From Lepas anatifera (taxonomy: Eukaryota > Arthropoda > Thecostraca > Lepadidae): a stretch of DNA of 64,000 bases. The stretch lies in contig JAOTON010002229.1 of the NCBI GenBank assembly GCA_034440635.1, forward strand, positions 682,001 through 746,000, in the 5' to 3' direction. Made by a program: the position numbers and the translations under genes. How positions within the stretch are numbered: position 1 is the stretch's first letter; each line of letters opens with the position of its first letter. Under the pieces are notes generated by a model that was given only the letters and a program-made list of their open reading frames with translations, was not told the origin of the DNA and made no database searches. Positions 34,853-49,600 of this stretch are shown one piece after another.

Positions 34853-37800
34853 TTCTTTAATAAGTTGGCATCTTTATGGACCTGTAAGTTCTACAAACCC
34901 TCGTCAACTCTCTAACAGAGCAGCAGCTTCTACCACCACTATGCCCTTGACGCAACTATTTCAAACATGTGCGTTGCAGGTGATTCAGCTGCAAATTAAT
35001 CGTGCAACACCACAACTCAGCACACACGATCGGATGCCCAGTTAGTGCTAAGCGTTTTTAGTTGGGGGTGGCTATTAGCGTTTCCTATTTATCTTGAGAC
35101 AAGTATCGGCGTCTTGGAAAACACCAAGGTAGAGAGCGTAGGAGTGAGGTCAGAACAAGTGGGAACACTTCGACGTCGGTACCGCCTCATGATTACGACG
35201 CCTCGTGTGCTTTATTTTGGCCCCTGGTGGCACATTCCTGGAACTAACGACACCCAAGATGATGGTATAACGATTCGCGCGTAAATTTGGTGCACCCCGG
35301 CACTTCCGCACGGACGAACAACCAAACGTTTTCGTGCTGCTGCGAGGGTGTAGTGGCAACTGGCTTCAGGGCGACCAACTTCTTTTATTCCAAATTCAAA
35401 AGATTAAGCTACGAATGCAGACGATATGGAACGCTACGCGGACTATAAAGCGACACCAAGAAACCCAAATTTGCGAGGAAATCGTTGACGACCAGCCGTG
35501 AAGTGGCAATGGTGCGTAGCCAGATAATCAAAATTCCCCATCACAGCAGTACACAAAGGAAGCAATCGCAAGCGCAAGGTCTGCACTTTCTACTAAGGCT
35601 AATAAAACTGCTTAAAAAACAACAGTTCTATTTGAAATCGTCAGAGATTAGGCACCTTTACTTTCCGTTCAGACTTGAGAAAGAAAGCGACCAGGTCATG
35701 ACGAGAAGATACAAGAGATGTCGTCCTTCCGTTTTCGTGTTACAAACAAGTATTAGCATGATACACGAACTCACACGTTTCCAAATGTGTTGCTGGGGTC
35801 TCATCACGGTGACATTTTGAATGCGGAGCCAGCTCTATTCGTTTGATGAAACCAATCCGAAAACGAGACCAATGGAGACCTTGTTGTGAATGGGTCAATG
35901 GCTCAGCTCAGGTGGCTTCTCCAACAAAGAGGGTTATGCAAGAGGTGGGGGGGGGGTACAGAGTCCGCGTCCTCCGTAACGATTGGAGGAGATAGCTGTT
36001 TGTAGCACCGAAACAGTGCTGCAAAATGTGTCGGCCTCTGTTGGGGAAGAAAAAATATCCCACGGCCTAAAGTGAACCAATTGGTCATACGACTTCCACA
36101 CATTGTAGCCTAAGCGGGTCGTCCATACGCTACATAACGCAAATTTTCCATTTCTGAAACCCCTCTCCCCATGTAGCGTTTCTTACGTCCATGTGTAACG
36201 CTTGATAACGCTATGGCTAACTCCCCCACTCTCTTAGTGTTACGTACATTATGGACGGCCCCAAAGAGCTTAGACAAACCATAGAAACCCAAAACATACT
36301 TTCATCGTGGACAATGTTCTTCGGATTTAGCAAATGAAAGTCGCACCCCACAATTAAGCTTTCACTTAACACTGCCGAAATCCTAAACCAAAAACGGCTC
36401 TGGATTTGGGGGAGGCTGAGTGAGCTTGGAGGAGTTCGGAGACGCTACGGGAGCGCACCCAGCCCTTCGCGAGTTTCTTTTTACATTTCCAAAGCCACAT
36501 CAGAGGCCTGAAGAGAGTATACAGCGAGAAAGTAGATTTGTCCATAAGCGTCCGGGCCGGAGCTGTCTATTTTTACCGCACGTCTACTCAGCTCTGCTTT
36601 ATCGGCCGCGGTAACGCCTCGGAGCTGTCTTCACTAACACTTCTCGTAGATACTCTACTCTCGATTCCCCATAAATCGCAGCGCCCACCAGCACGCCCGG
36701 CCGCGGCAGAAGCCAATACAGCCGGGCCCCAGACCAGCGCACGAGTGAACCTCGCACCAGCAGCTGACACGAGCACGCACCACTAAAGCTACTGAATATT
36801 CGATGTCGCAAGTGCCCGGCGCGGCAGTTTCATGACACGTGGCAATGGTACCCACTGCTCATACATGATATTCGAGTGCTGCTTCGGCTTAAGTACTTAG
36901 GGCGGATTCGGCAAATTGGGTTCCGGCTGGGGGCAGGCAGGAAAATGATGCTTCTGTCACGCAGATTTAGCTCGTACAAAGAACCATGACCCATTACTCG
37001 CCTCAGAGTACAAGGTGTGAAACATTTTAATATCACAGCTTCAGAAACATGCAAAGACCTTTAAACCAAATTTGAATAGTTAGCTGACTGAACAATCCCC
37101 TTTATCAAATGTAAACCAGCTCCCGAAAATAATGAAACTTTTCCGTAACATATGCTGCGTATTTTTCAAGCCACCTCCAGTCGTATCTCCCTCCACCCTG
37201 GAGCTGAGAACGCGTTCATAATTGGGTGATTTTGCTTCCTGGAACTGACAAAAACGCAGACAGACATACCATCCGAATGTTGAAAAAAACATAGAGTCGA
37301 AAGCGAACATCTGTGATTGCAGAAAGTACCCACCAGTTCACCTGGTGGCGTCACTGGACCAGGGCACACTTAACCCGGCCAGTCACTGCACCGGAGTACT
37401 CTTACCTGGCCTAGTAAGTGGACCACGGCACACTTCCAGGAATAGTGACTGCACCAGAACACACTTGCCTGGGCAAGCCACTTCCCAGCGACACGCCCAC
37501 CTGGGCAGCTCCCTGTCCCGCGATACACCCACCTGGGCAGTTCCCTGCCCCTGCCCGGCGCACACTCACCTGGGCGGTTCCCTGCCCCGCGATACACCCA
37601 CCTGGGCAGTTCCCTGCCCCTGTCCCGCGATACACCCACCTGGGCCGTTCCCTGCCCCTGCCCGGCGACACACTCACCTGGGCAGTTCCCTGCCCGGTGG
37701 AACACCCACCTGGGCAGTTCCCTGCCCGGCGGCACACCCACCTGGACAGTTCCCTGCCCGGCGGCACACCCACCTGGGCTGTTCCCTGCTCGGCGACACA

Positions 37801-40800
37801 CCCACCTGGACTTTCCCGCCGGCGACACACCCACCTGGGCAGTTCCCTGCCCGGCGACACACCCACCTGGAGACTCTGCTGGTGTTCGTCGTGACAGGCC
37901 AGCTCCTGCTCGGTCTCAGAGACGTCGAGCAGCGCGCGCCGGCCCACCAGCCGCGACAGCTCGCCCACCACCGTCACGTGTTTGGCCACCGTGCCGGACA
38001 TCTTCTTAAACTGCGGGTACATCTCCACAAACTGCTTCATGTCGGCGATGGTCTCTACCTTCTTCTGGCTCTGCAACTTCTGCTGGTACTCGTCCATCAG
38101 GCCCTTGATGGTCTGGCCGATCTCACCGAAGTTGGAGAACAGGTTCTGGCGAGGCACACATCTTTTGCCGCCGTTTAAAGACCCTGCCCGCCTCAGAACT
38201 TCACTGGATCGCTCAAGGCTCGAACCAAAAGCAGGCGCATAAGGGGTCACCCGGCAATTCCTGGACTATACGAATTTGCCGTGATGGGCACCAATCCCCT
38301 CCCCACTCACCCCCCACCCCGGTTTGGGCAGACAAATATAACTATATCAATTATACTCTCAGCCTACAGCCTGTGGCTGAATATCACACGCATTACCCTT
38401 ACACAGACCAATTGCGTGTTTTTGGCAAGTTAGAGGTTTGGTTTCGATCTCAGGTACCCACCATCGCGGGTATTACAGGTCGGATAGTGGTGAAGAACAT
38501 CAGATGGTTTTCGCTTCGGATTTTACGACATTCAAACTCCACGGTACATACGTGGCGAAGAAGGGGAAATGGGGGGTGAGCTAGGCTCGGGATTAGTCAG
38601 AACGCCAGTCTGCTCCGTGGTAAACTCGATCTCTCTGGATTGACCCTTTACATCATCATAAGGTGTTCAGTGATCTACCTGAACGTGCACGCTAGCCAAC
38701 TGCGCCATCCAGACCCCGAGACGAGTTCGTGTGAGCCTTACCAAAGCACTGATCCCAAAAGGTGAGCTTGCCAAACTCTGGATAAACTTCCTGAGAAATA
38801 CGACAGCTACTCATCCATAAGACACGGTGCGTGTGTCCCGGCGCAGCGTACCTCGGCGTAGAAGTCGTCGTGTTCTGCGGACATGACGACCTCCTTCAGC
38901 TCGGACGGTACATTGGGAACGTCGGCCAAGTTAACCCGGTTGTTGGTGATTGTCAGCAGCTCGTGCATCATGGCCTGGTAGGTCCACTGCAGGAAAGATT
39001 CTGGTAAATACCTAAGCAGCAGTGTATTTACCATGTACCCACAGCTCTGGGATAGGGCTGGTGGGGAGGATCACGTTTCGAATAAACAGGCCAACGCGCA
39101 TATGCACCGTCAATGGCTGCACGATGGGAAAGAGGAAGTTATATAGCGCAATAAGTGTTTTATAAATGAACAAATGTATGATGTATGAAGCAGCTATTGC
39201 ACCACATAACTTCCCCTTTCCCATATGCACGGTCAAATAATGTATCATGTATAAAAAGTACGGAAAACTAACTGGTATATAAAAAAACATCCATTGATAC
39301 ACTATAGAACTAGCATTTCACAACCTAGAAATAATCAGTAAACACAGAAACTGACGCTAACTGATAGCATGGCCGACAAAACGCGGGACTTGTTCGGCAC
39401 AAGCCGTCAGGTACACTCGGTGTAGTTCAACCCGGCCAGTTCGTCACTCAGGGGGTCTCGCACCTGATTAAGGAGCGGCGTGATACTGTCGTCTCGCCGG
39501 TCCAGAATCAGCAGCAGCGGTGGAGGGTCCACCCGGCGAAAGCTGAACAGTGTCGCCTCTTTGGTAAACGACAGCTGAAACGTCCCAGGTAGCCACGTCA
39601 CCGCGCGCAGAACGGTCATGTTGAGTGCATGAGCATGTCACCGTGCACAGAACGGTCATGATGGGGATGCGCGGGTCACGTCATCATCCACAGAACGGCC
39701 ATGACAATAGCACTAAGCCCACGAAGAATGTATGTCGCGAGTTTCCACCTTGGAGAGCAACAATCTCTTATTAACAAATGCACCCAACGATGCAGTGAAA
39801 ACAATATTTACCACACATCTATCTGAACAGACATTCCAGCATCTGAGCCATGGACTCACCCGCACGCCCTCGGCGAGTTTTCGCGCCATTTCTGAGGAGC
39901 TCTGGTATCGGATGACGGGGCACTTTTTCAGAGATAGGAGCACCGCCGCCAGGCCCTGAGTGGCGCGCACCAGACCCGGCTGCGTCCAGGCCAGTCCTGC
40001 GACAGCCCCGGCACCGACCGTCACACAACAGACATCTGCCCCCCCACTCTGCAACAGACATCTGCCGCGCGCTCAAACCTATGACAGCCCCAGCAACGAC
40101 CGTCACACAACAGACATCTGCCGCCCGCCCCACCCTGCGACAGACATCTGCCGCCCGCCCCACCCTATGACAGCCCCAGCACCGACCGTCACACAACAGA
40201 CATCTGCCGCCCGCCCTCCCCGCCCTCTGACAGCCCCAGCACCAACCGTCACACAACAGACATCTGCCGCCCGCACCTCCGACAGCCCCAGCACCAACCG
40301 TCACACAACAGACATCTGCCGCCCGCCCCACCCTGCGACAGACATCTGCCGCCCGCCCCACCCTGCGACAGCCCCAGCACCAACCATCACACAACAGACA
40401 TCTGCCGCCCGCCAGCCCCAGCACCGACCGTCACACAACAGACATCTGCCGCCCGCCCCACCCTGCGACAGACATCTGCCGCCCGCCCCACCCTGCGACA
40501 GCCCCAGCACCAACCGTCACACAACAGACATCTGCCGCCTGCCCCGCCCTGCGACAGACATCTGCCGCCCGCCAGCCCCAGCACCGACCGCCACACAACA
40601 GACATCTGCCGCCCGCCCCACTCTGCGACAGACATCTGCCGCCCGCCCCGCCCTGTGACAGCCCCAGCACCGACCGTCACACAACAGACATCTGCCGCCC
40701 GCCCCACCCTGCGACAGACATCTGCCGCCCGCCCCACCCTGCGACAGCCCCAGCACCAACCGTCACACAACAGACATCTGCCGCCTGCCCCGCCCTGCGA

Positions 40801-41526
40801 CAGACATCTGCCGCCCGCCAGCCCCAGCACCGACCGCCACACATACAGACATCTGCCGCCCGGCCCACCCTGCGACAGCCCCAGCACCAACCATCACACA
40901 ACAGACATCTGCCGCCCGCCCCCCCTTGACAGCCCCAGCACCGACCGTCACACAACAGACATCTGCCGCCCGCACCGTCCTCCGACAGTCCCAGCACCAA
41001 CCGTACACAACAGACATCTGCCGCCCGCCCCGCCCTGCGACAGACATCTGCCGCCCGCCCCGCCATCTGACAGCCCCAGCACCAACCGTCACACAACAGA
41101 CATCTACCGCCTGCCCCGCCCTGCGACAGACACCTGCCGCCCGCCCCACCCTGCGACAGACATCTGCCGCCCGCCCCGCCCTGTGACAGACATCTGCCGC
41201 CCGCCCCGCCATCTGACAGCCCCAGCACCAACCGTCACAAAACAGACATCTGCCGCCTGCCCCGCCCTGCGACAGACACCGGCCGCCCGCCCCGCCCTGT
41301 GACAGACATCTGCCGCGCACCCACGTCACACAGCAGGCATCTGCCGCGCGCTCAAACCTGCGACGGCCCCAGTACCGGCTGTCACACACAGACATCTTAC
41401 GCCCGCTCCAATGCTCTCTCGCCCTCTGTTGCATCGCCAGTTTATTCTAGCATTCAGTTCCTTAAAAACATGATTCCTTCAGCAGTAGGGCAACGATTAG
41501 TTGAGACAGAATGTGTGTGTGTATGA

Positions 41527-41582
<56 letters not shown>

Positions 41583-44500
41583 TGTGATAGAAATGAATAC
41601 ACGAATAGACGAATGTATTAACACTTAAACCAACACAGCAGGCAGATGAACGCGTTTCGACAAAAATTGTCTTCTTCAACATCTATGGTAGGAGGGATAA
41701 GGAACCCGTCATCAAGACATTCAGCAGTTTCATCGTTTGGATTTTTGTGCAAAATTATCGTGCGATAGAAATATAAAGGCACCGTTTTTGAGGATATTCC
41801 AATAATGCTTCTTGAATTATTCTAAAATGTATACAAGCAAGCTTCGATATGAGACAATCTAGCCTTATCACTTGTTTTAAATAATGTTCTATTTTTATTT
41901 TATCATCATTATTGTTTTTGTTATTATTATATAAAACTTTTTCTCTCTCTTTACTTAACCAACTCCTAATACAGCCGCAGATTTTGCTCATTTCATGAAG
42001 CCTGGCCTAAGATTAAAAGTATCATTTTTAGCTATATGTGCTGCTTCTGTAGCTTTCCTATTATCTTTGTTTTTACAAACTGCTATAATTTTAGCTCTAT
42101 CCCAGTTTGGTAGATGATTTGTTTTCATGGAATGTATGACAAATGCACTGAATTCTGAGTTGTTTCGAAGGTCTCTTCTATGTTCTTTTAATCCTGTTTT
42201 TAGACCCCGTCCTGTTTCACCTATGTACGACTTCTTACGACCCGCACGGCACCTGGTACACTACACTTTTTGGATCTGAGTCATCTGATCTTTCTTTTTC
42301 GCTAAGATGCTACTAAGTTTTTACCGGAACAAAATGCTACTTTGCAACCCGTTTCTTCAAGTTTGTTTGCAATAATTTCAGCTGGTTTGGAGTAAGGTAT
42401 CGTAACACATCGTATCTGTTCCTTTTTGTTGGATTTCGCGGATCGTTTTCTTATATCTAGAGCTTTCTTTTCATATTAACCCTCGCCCCACCGGGGGGGG
42501 CATCGATGGCCCCCTAAGGTTTTTCCGGGATAGCAGAAAAACAACGAGGCGCAGCACCGCGGTTGAGGGCTCTACCTCTCACTGCATCATTTTACCATCA
42601 TTCCTGAAATTTTTACCCCGGGTCACCCAAGGTCAGGTCACCAGACGAGGTCAACCAAGGTCACCTCACTTCACTTTTAGAGCTCTGTAAGAGCTACATT
42701 TCAAAGTCGATCGATTTGAAACTTCCTACACTTCATGAACCCTCCAGGGTCTACAAGGTGTATATCCAGGATTTTTCGATTTCGTGACCTGAGGTCAGGT
42801 CACGAGGCGACCTCTCCCATTGGAAAAGCATGGGGAAAAGCTATTTCATGATATAAAAGCCACAAAAATGATTGCAAATACTCAGACTGCTCAGAACAAC
42901 GTTTTTGGACACCCTTTCACGGATCCCAGGGGTCATATTTGCCCTTTGACTTTTCCAAGGTCATCCAAGGTCACCAGAGATCAAAAACAGTATTTTGACA
43001 ATAACTTTTGACCTAATTGAGCTAGAGCGGTGAAACAAACACCATCGCGTTTGTCTTGTCACTGGCTTTCATTTGATATACGGCAAGGTCACTTTTTGAC
43101 CTTTCGTGACCTCAGGTCATATTAGGTCACGAGGTGACCTCTGGAGGTCAAACCACTGGCGGGAGGTCTTTACGTTCCACATAGCGGAAAAGTACTGGCA
43201 ATTTGCTATCAAATGTACTTTACCAGGCCTCAATAGCTCTAATGACATAAGAGTTATGCCCAGTTGGCTTAATCATTGCATATTTGAGTGAAAATAGCCG
43301 ATCTTGACCTAATTTGACCTCTGGAGGTCAAGCCATTGACCTGAGCACTAAAACATGCGAAGTAATTTCTTACTGAATTCACGCGACCTTTCTATTGCAC
43401 TTTGCAGATTTGCGCTAACGCCCATATTTTCGGAGTTAGAGGGGGGGCCATCGATGGCCCCCTCCCCGTGGGGCGAAGGTGGCGCGACCCCCGGTGGGGC
43501 GCGGGTTAATCAGAAATCCTCTCGGATATTTTAGCTTCGTGAACGAGGTCATAATATGTTCTATCTCTTCTTGCAGGTATTCATCACTACAAATACGGAA
43601 GGCCCTAAGAAAAATCCTAATACCATCTCGCTTCCCCTATCACTGTGACCTGAGTAATAATGTACATAGCATTCCTTGTTCGTTGGCTTTCGATATACTT
43701 TGAATTTAACTTGGCACTCCTAACAATCTCTGTGTCAAGGAAGCTAGAGTTCTCTGATGTTCTTTTCAATGGTGAACTGGATTTTCGGATCAACTGAGTT
43801 TAGTTGATTGAGTTTAGTTTCTAAGTCCATATCATTGGGGACTACAACTAATATGTCATCGACATATCGAGCCCAGATCACATTTGACCCCATTATCTCT
43901 GGGTAATGATGTTTTCAAGCCATTCCATGTATAGGCATGCAGCAACTGGGCTCAACGGTGAACCCATCGCAAGACCACTGTGTTGGAAGTACTCATCCGA
44001 GTTGAAAGTGAAACCACCAAAATTCATGCACATTTTTAGCAATTTTAAATAGTCTTGTTTTGGCAAGGGCAGTTGGTCAGGGTTCATGTTCTTTGTTACG
44101 GATTCGATAGCTTTCATTGCCCCTCTACTGAAACGTTCGTAAATAATGATTTAACATCAAAACTGGCTAGAAACTTATCTGGAAATCGATGTCCTTAATT
44201 TTCATCATGGGTCATCAGTATTCTGTAGGATGCGTCAGCGACGCACCTACAGAATACTGATGACCTCATGATGAATTAGGACATCATTTTCAGATAAGTT
44301 TCTAGCCAGTTTTGATGTTAAATCTTTTTACGAACGTTTCGGTAGAGGGGCAATGAAGCTATCGAATCCGTACGACATGAACCTGACCCTGCCTACCAAA
44401 ATAAGACTATTTAAAATTGCTAAAGATGTGCATGAATTTTGGTTTTCTTTCCTCGGATGGTACTCCACACGTGGTCTTGCGATGGGTTACCGTTGAGCGT

Positions 44501-46587
44501 TGCTGCATGCCTATACATGGAATGGCTTGAAACATCATTACAGGATAATGGGGTCAATGTGATCTGGGCTCGATATGTCGATGACTTTGTTGTAGTCTGT
44601 ATGGACTTAGAAGCAAACTCAATCAACAAACTGTTGATCCGAAATCCAGTTCCCATTGAAAGTCGGACTCTAGCTTTCTTGCACGGATTGTTGAGTGCCG
44701 AGTTATTCAAGATATCAGCCAACGAACAAGGAATGCTATGTCTTTACGTCCGTGATGGTGGGAGGGTGTTAGTTTTTCTAGGGCCTCTTTTGTAGTGATG
44801 AATACCTGCAGAAGAGATAGACATATTATGACCTCGTTCACGAAGCTAAAATATCCGAGAGGATTTCTGATTAATATGAGAAAGCTCTAGATATAAGAAA
44901 ACGATCCGCGAAATCCAACAAAAGGAACAGATACGATGTGTTACGATACCTTCTCCAAACCATCTGAAATTATTGCAAACAAACTTGAAGAAACGGGTTG
45001 CAAAGTAGCATTTTGTTCGGTAAAAACTTAGTAGCATCTTAGCGAAAAGTAAGATCAGATGACTCAGATCCAAAAGTGTAGTGTACCAGGTGCCGTGCGG
45101 GTCGGTACGAAGTCGTACATAGGTGAAACAGGACGGGGTCTAAAAACAAGATTAAAAGAACATAGAAGAGACCTTCGAAACAACTCAGAATTCAGTGCAT
45201 TTGTCATACATTCCATGAAAACAAATCATCTCCAAACTGGGATAGAGCTAAAATTATAGCAGTTTGTAAAAACAAAGATAATAGGAAAGCTACAGAAGCA
45301 GCACATATAGCTAAAAATGATACTTTTAATCTTAGGCCAGGCTTCATGAAATGGGCAAAATCTGCGGCTGTATTAGGAGTTGGTTAAGTAAAGAGAGAGA
45401 AAAAGTTTTATATAATAATAACAAAAACAATAATGATGATAAAATAAAAATAGAACATTATTTAAAACAAGTGATAAGGCTAGATTGTCTCATATCGAAG
45501 CTTGCTTGTATACATTTTAGAATAATTCAAGAAGCATTATTGGAATATCCTCAAAAACGGTGCCTTTATATTTCTATCGCACGATAATTTTGCAAAATCC
45601 AAACGATGAAACTGCTGAATGTCTTGATGACGGGTTCCTTATCCTCCTACCATAGATGCTGAAGAAGACAATTTTTGTCGAAACGCGTTCATCGCCTGCT
45701 GTGTTGGTTTAAGTATTAATATCTGTCAACCACTGTTATAGACGAATGTATGTGTGCACGGAAACATAAAAAACATCTGAGGTCCGAATCAGTCACTCAT
45801 CATGGTACAATTTCGACTCCGAAAGCTTAAGTCAAGTAAATCTTCCAACTCTCATCGCTCAGGCACGAATGTGGACGAGCTGGGACTCTAAGCCTTTGCA
45901 GAGTTGGGTTTTGTTCTGTGGCACCTATGTGCTTCTCTCACTATTGCTGCTACTACGCACACTGGACGGCGCACGCTTTCAACGTTTAACCTACGTCCTA
46001 ACTGCATCGGAGCAGAAAACACAAGTATCACTCTGGAGCATTGAGAATTATCAAAGTCAACAAACATTTATGGAAATTGAGCTAAATAGCCCCTCAAATC
46101 ATTTTGATATGTGTCAGTTCAAAACTCAATTGCGCACTCTCAATTTCTGAACTATATTGCGCCCTTTTTACTTTCGAGTTTTCCTGTTTCTCGCGTTTTG
46201 CATGTGTTTTTTACGTATCTCACTTTTCCGTTTTGATAATTAACTTTCCCATCAGGTCTCTATCTCTACTTTTTACAAACAGAATTGTCAATTTAATGTG
46301 TTTATCGTGGCATGGAGCTATATGAACAGCAGAATTACCCTGGTGACGGGATGAGCCTGTTGACGGGTCATGGGGCGGATTCAGCGGAAATACCAGGGGG
46401 CACGCGCCTCCGATGCAGGTCAGCTTTGCCCGAACTAACCAGATACCCCACCGAATTGCAGTCCCTGAGCATGGGCGGATCTAAAATTACCAATCCATGG
46501 AAATCTGCGATTCTTTTTGATTCTTTAACCAATTAAAGTAGAAAAAATGATATTCCTCGTCTATAACATTAAAATCCAATAACAGCA

Positions 46588-46675
<88 letters not shown>

Positions 46676-49600
46676 TTGGATAATGGGCTGTTGGATTCTT
46701 CCGATTGCATGGTGTTTCCTTCAGACCTGGTGGCAGTGTAACGTTTTTAAAACAGTTTAGAAAGCGACGAAACAACTGTTCTGCGCTTCATTCTTCCCGA
46801 CATCGCGCCATTTCCCCGTCAACGCCCACACTTACAGTTGTAAATACCACTGAGGCTAACTTTGCGTCCTGAGGCGTGCTCGGAGCAAATTCAGAGTGAA
46901 ATAAGACCTTAACTTTGCAGGCTGCAACACTGTCGCACCGTTTCAGAGCGAACATTTTCCGTCGTAGTGGGCTATCATTGGAGACGGCAAGGTATGTCGG
47001 CATCGGTTTCTGATTTGGGGATTCGGACAAGTGTCTCATTCCTTCAAAGGGTGGGAGGAGTTACAAACTCAGACCTCGCCAGCGAAGGCAAAATATAACT
47101 GGGGTCTAATTGTTTATGCTTATGAATATAGTCTTAAACATCTCGTAGATTAGTGCTAACCATCTCCTAGATGTGGTTATCGAACGATGGTTATTATACG
47201 CTTGCAATAACTACCCACGGTTTTTATTTCATCTAACTGCTTTGATAATGTTCGTTCACGTGCTGGTGTCAGTTTTCAAATAAAGGCTGAAGAATATATT
47301 TTCAACAAACGTATTCCGAGACCTTGACTGCAATCCCCACTGCTGACACAAGAAAGGAAAGGCAACAGCATTGATACCAGGCAAGTGTATTTTGTCAATG
47401 CCCATCTCCTTCTTTCATCAGCGATCATCTTCAGGTCAAGGTCACGGCGTCTGGGGTATAGGGAGCGGTAGACATATCTACAAACCGCACGGATCTTATT
47501 CATGTTTAGAAACATATGACCATGGTTTTATTGTTGATCTGAATAATTTGAGACGTGTTTTCTTACGAACTGGTGTTAGTTTTTTTAACCCATTAACGCC
47601 CAGCGGGTCATTTTTGTCCTCTGACTTTGACAGGCTGCAGAATCGGTACCAGTGAAGTGATCTTCATGTTTATGATATGTATGTGTGTTTCAGAGCGTGG
47701 GCAAGCTATACAAATGCATTTGAAATTCTTAGGTTTTTATAGGACGATTTTGGTGGAACTTATTTTGGCGAGGTTTTGGTCAACGTGAGATAGCTTTGCA
47801 AATTGTGTTTCTCACAATAGCATATGGAAAGCCGAAAACAATTTGTATGATTGACATTAAGCTAAGACCACTAGGAGTCAGATGGTGAAGAAACAGTAAG
47901 ATTTTCTTGAACGGCTTTGCCATGAGACATCGTCAAATATGAAGCGGACAAAAATGACCCGCTGGGCGTTGCGGACATCTTCGGGCCGCTGAAAAGGAAG
48001 AAAAGGATGTGTCCTGTCCTCCCGTCTGGTGGGTTAGGTGCATAATGTTACCTAGAGGAAATGGAGGCATTGTGGGTCCTGCCAATTCAGGGTTGCCAGT
48101 TTAGAGACTTTTCATCAAATCTGAAGATTTTTAGTGCAATGTCGATACCTTTGGAAACTTTGGAGTTCATGAAATGCTTCCCAACGTTTTCGGGGTCTGT
48201 CTTATTTTTGGAATTATTATCAAATATTTCTAACGAAAACATGCAAGACAGTTTCAGTATTTTCTGAACGCGTTGTCAAAGACAATTTTCAGGGTTTTGA
48301 AAACTTAAAGAAACATTAGCATGACTTTACTGTTAAACTAGCAGAGCCTTTTCTTTTCCTCTTGATGGATTGTATGTAGTGGATAGAGAGGATAGGGAAC
48401 AGTGGCGGATTGAAGACTTCATTGGGTGTGGGGGGAGGGGGTTAGGGGTCTCGAGCATCCCCCGCATCGCCTCGGAACAGCCCTCAGTTATGCATTTACT
48501 ATAGGCACACTGACATTTCGGTGGGAGGGGGGCTTGAGCCTTCCTAGCCCCCTTTTGTGTCCACCACTGATTGAAAGCCAATGACCAGCTAACAAAATGA
48601 GTTGGGAATTATCGCGGCCGCCGCGCTGGTTTGTTGTGACGAGATGGTGCAGTTTAAAAGAGGCGAAAGCATGGGAAGTTCTATAACTTCTGTCTAAAAC
48701 GCAATTAGCACTGTTGCGGCTTGGTTCTGGTCAAGTGAAACTACCATGAGTGAGCATCCCGGAGGTTAGGGGGAGGGGTCAAGACCCGCCTGGATTTTTG
48801 GTCTCCCACAGACTTTGTCTAGGGCTTGGATTGCATTGCCAGTGTTAAACCATCCAGAACCCATCCTGGATCGAGAAGAAAAATCAAGCCTTGGAGACAT
48901 AAATATATCGAAAGCATAGTTGTTAGCAATGCCACAGATCAAATGTTTTTTAGGAAAAGAAGCAAAATAAGTTGTTTTAAATGCGCAAGATAGCAGAGCG
49001 CATCAGGTGCATATCATGAGTATGCCATCACAAAATACATTAGTCATGAGGATGAAAAAGACGATGCGCTGACCGGCGTTACAATGACCAACGGCGTGCC
49101 TGGAAATGTGGAGGTTCACATTAATGCAACTATTGAACGCGCTCCTTGCTCCAAAGAAAAGTTGGAAAGATGGAAATGGACCCGTTTGGAGATTTCGAGA
49201 TTAGTCAAGCTAATGTACACCGCGTAGGGGGAGATATCGGATTGAATTTTCAAAACTTTTCATCTGTATGCTGAATATTACGATTAAGTACTCGTTGAAA
49301 GCTCAGTGAGCGTCAGTCACGAAGTCTGGGAGACGGAGGAGGAAGGGGGAAGGGACAAAAGAAATGGTTTCCCAAAACCTTTGATATTCACCTGATATTC
49401 TTAATATTACTATGCTATTCTATACTAAGATATTCTTAAAATACTGTGATTTTAACAATTTTAGTCCATCCCCCGCAAATCATCAGTCTAGGTTAGCCGC
49501 TGTTGTATACTATTTGCAAATATGCGACTAGTGTTGTCTATAATTAAACCTGGAGAGCATAAAATGTCTAAACATTTAACCATGACCAATATGCAAGAGG

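Noticed and set aside
39960..41434. Many 60-230-codon frames on both strands (for example [16 protein letters not shown] repeats)
   Set aside because: All lie in the exon 4 acceptor array; frame openness follows from the repeat unit and there is no protein family match.
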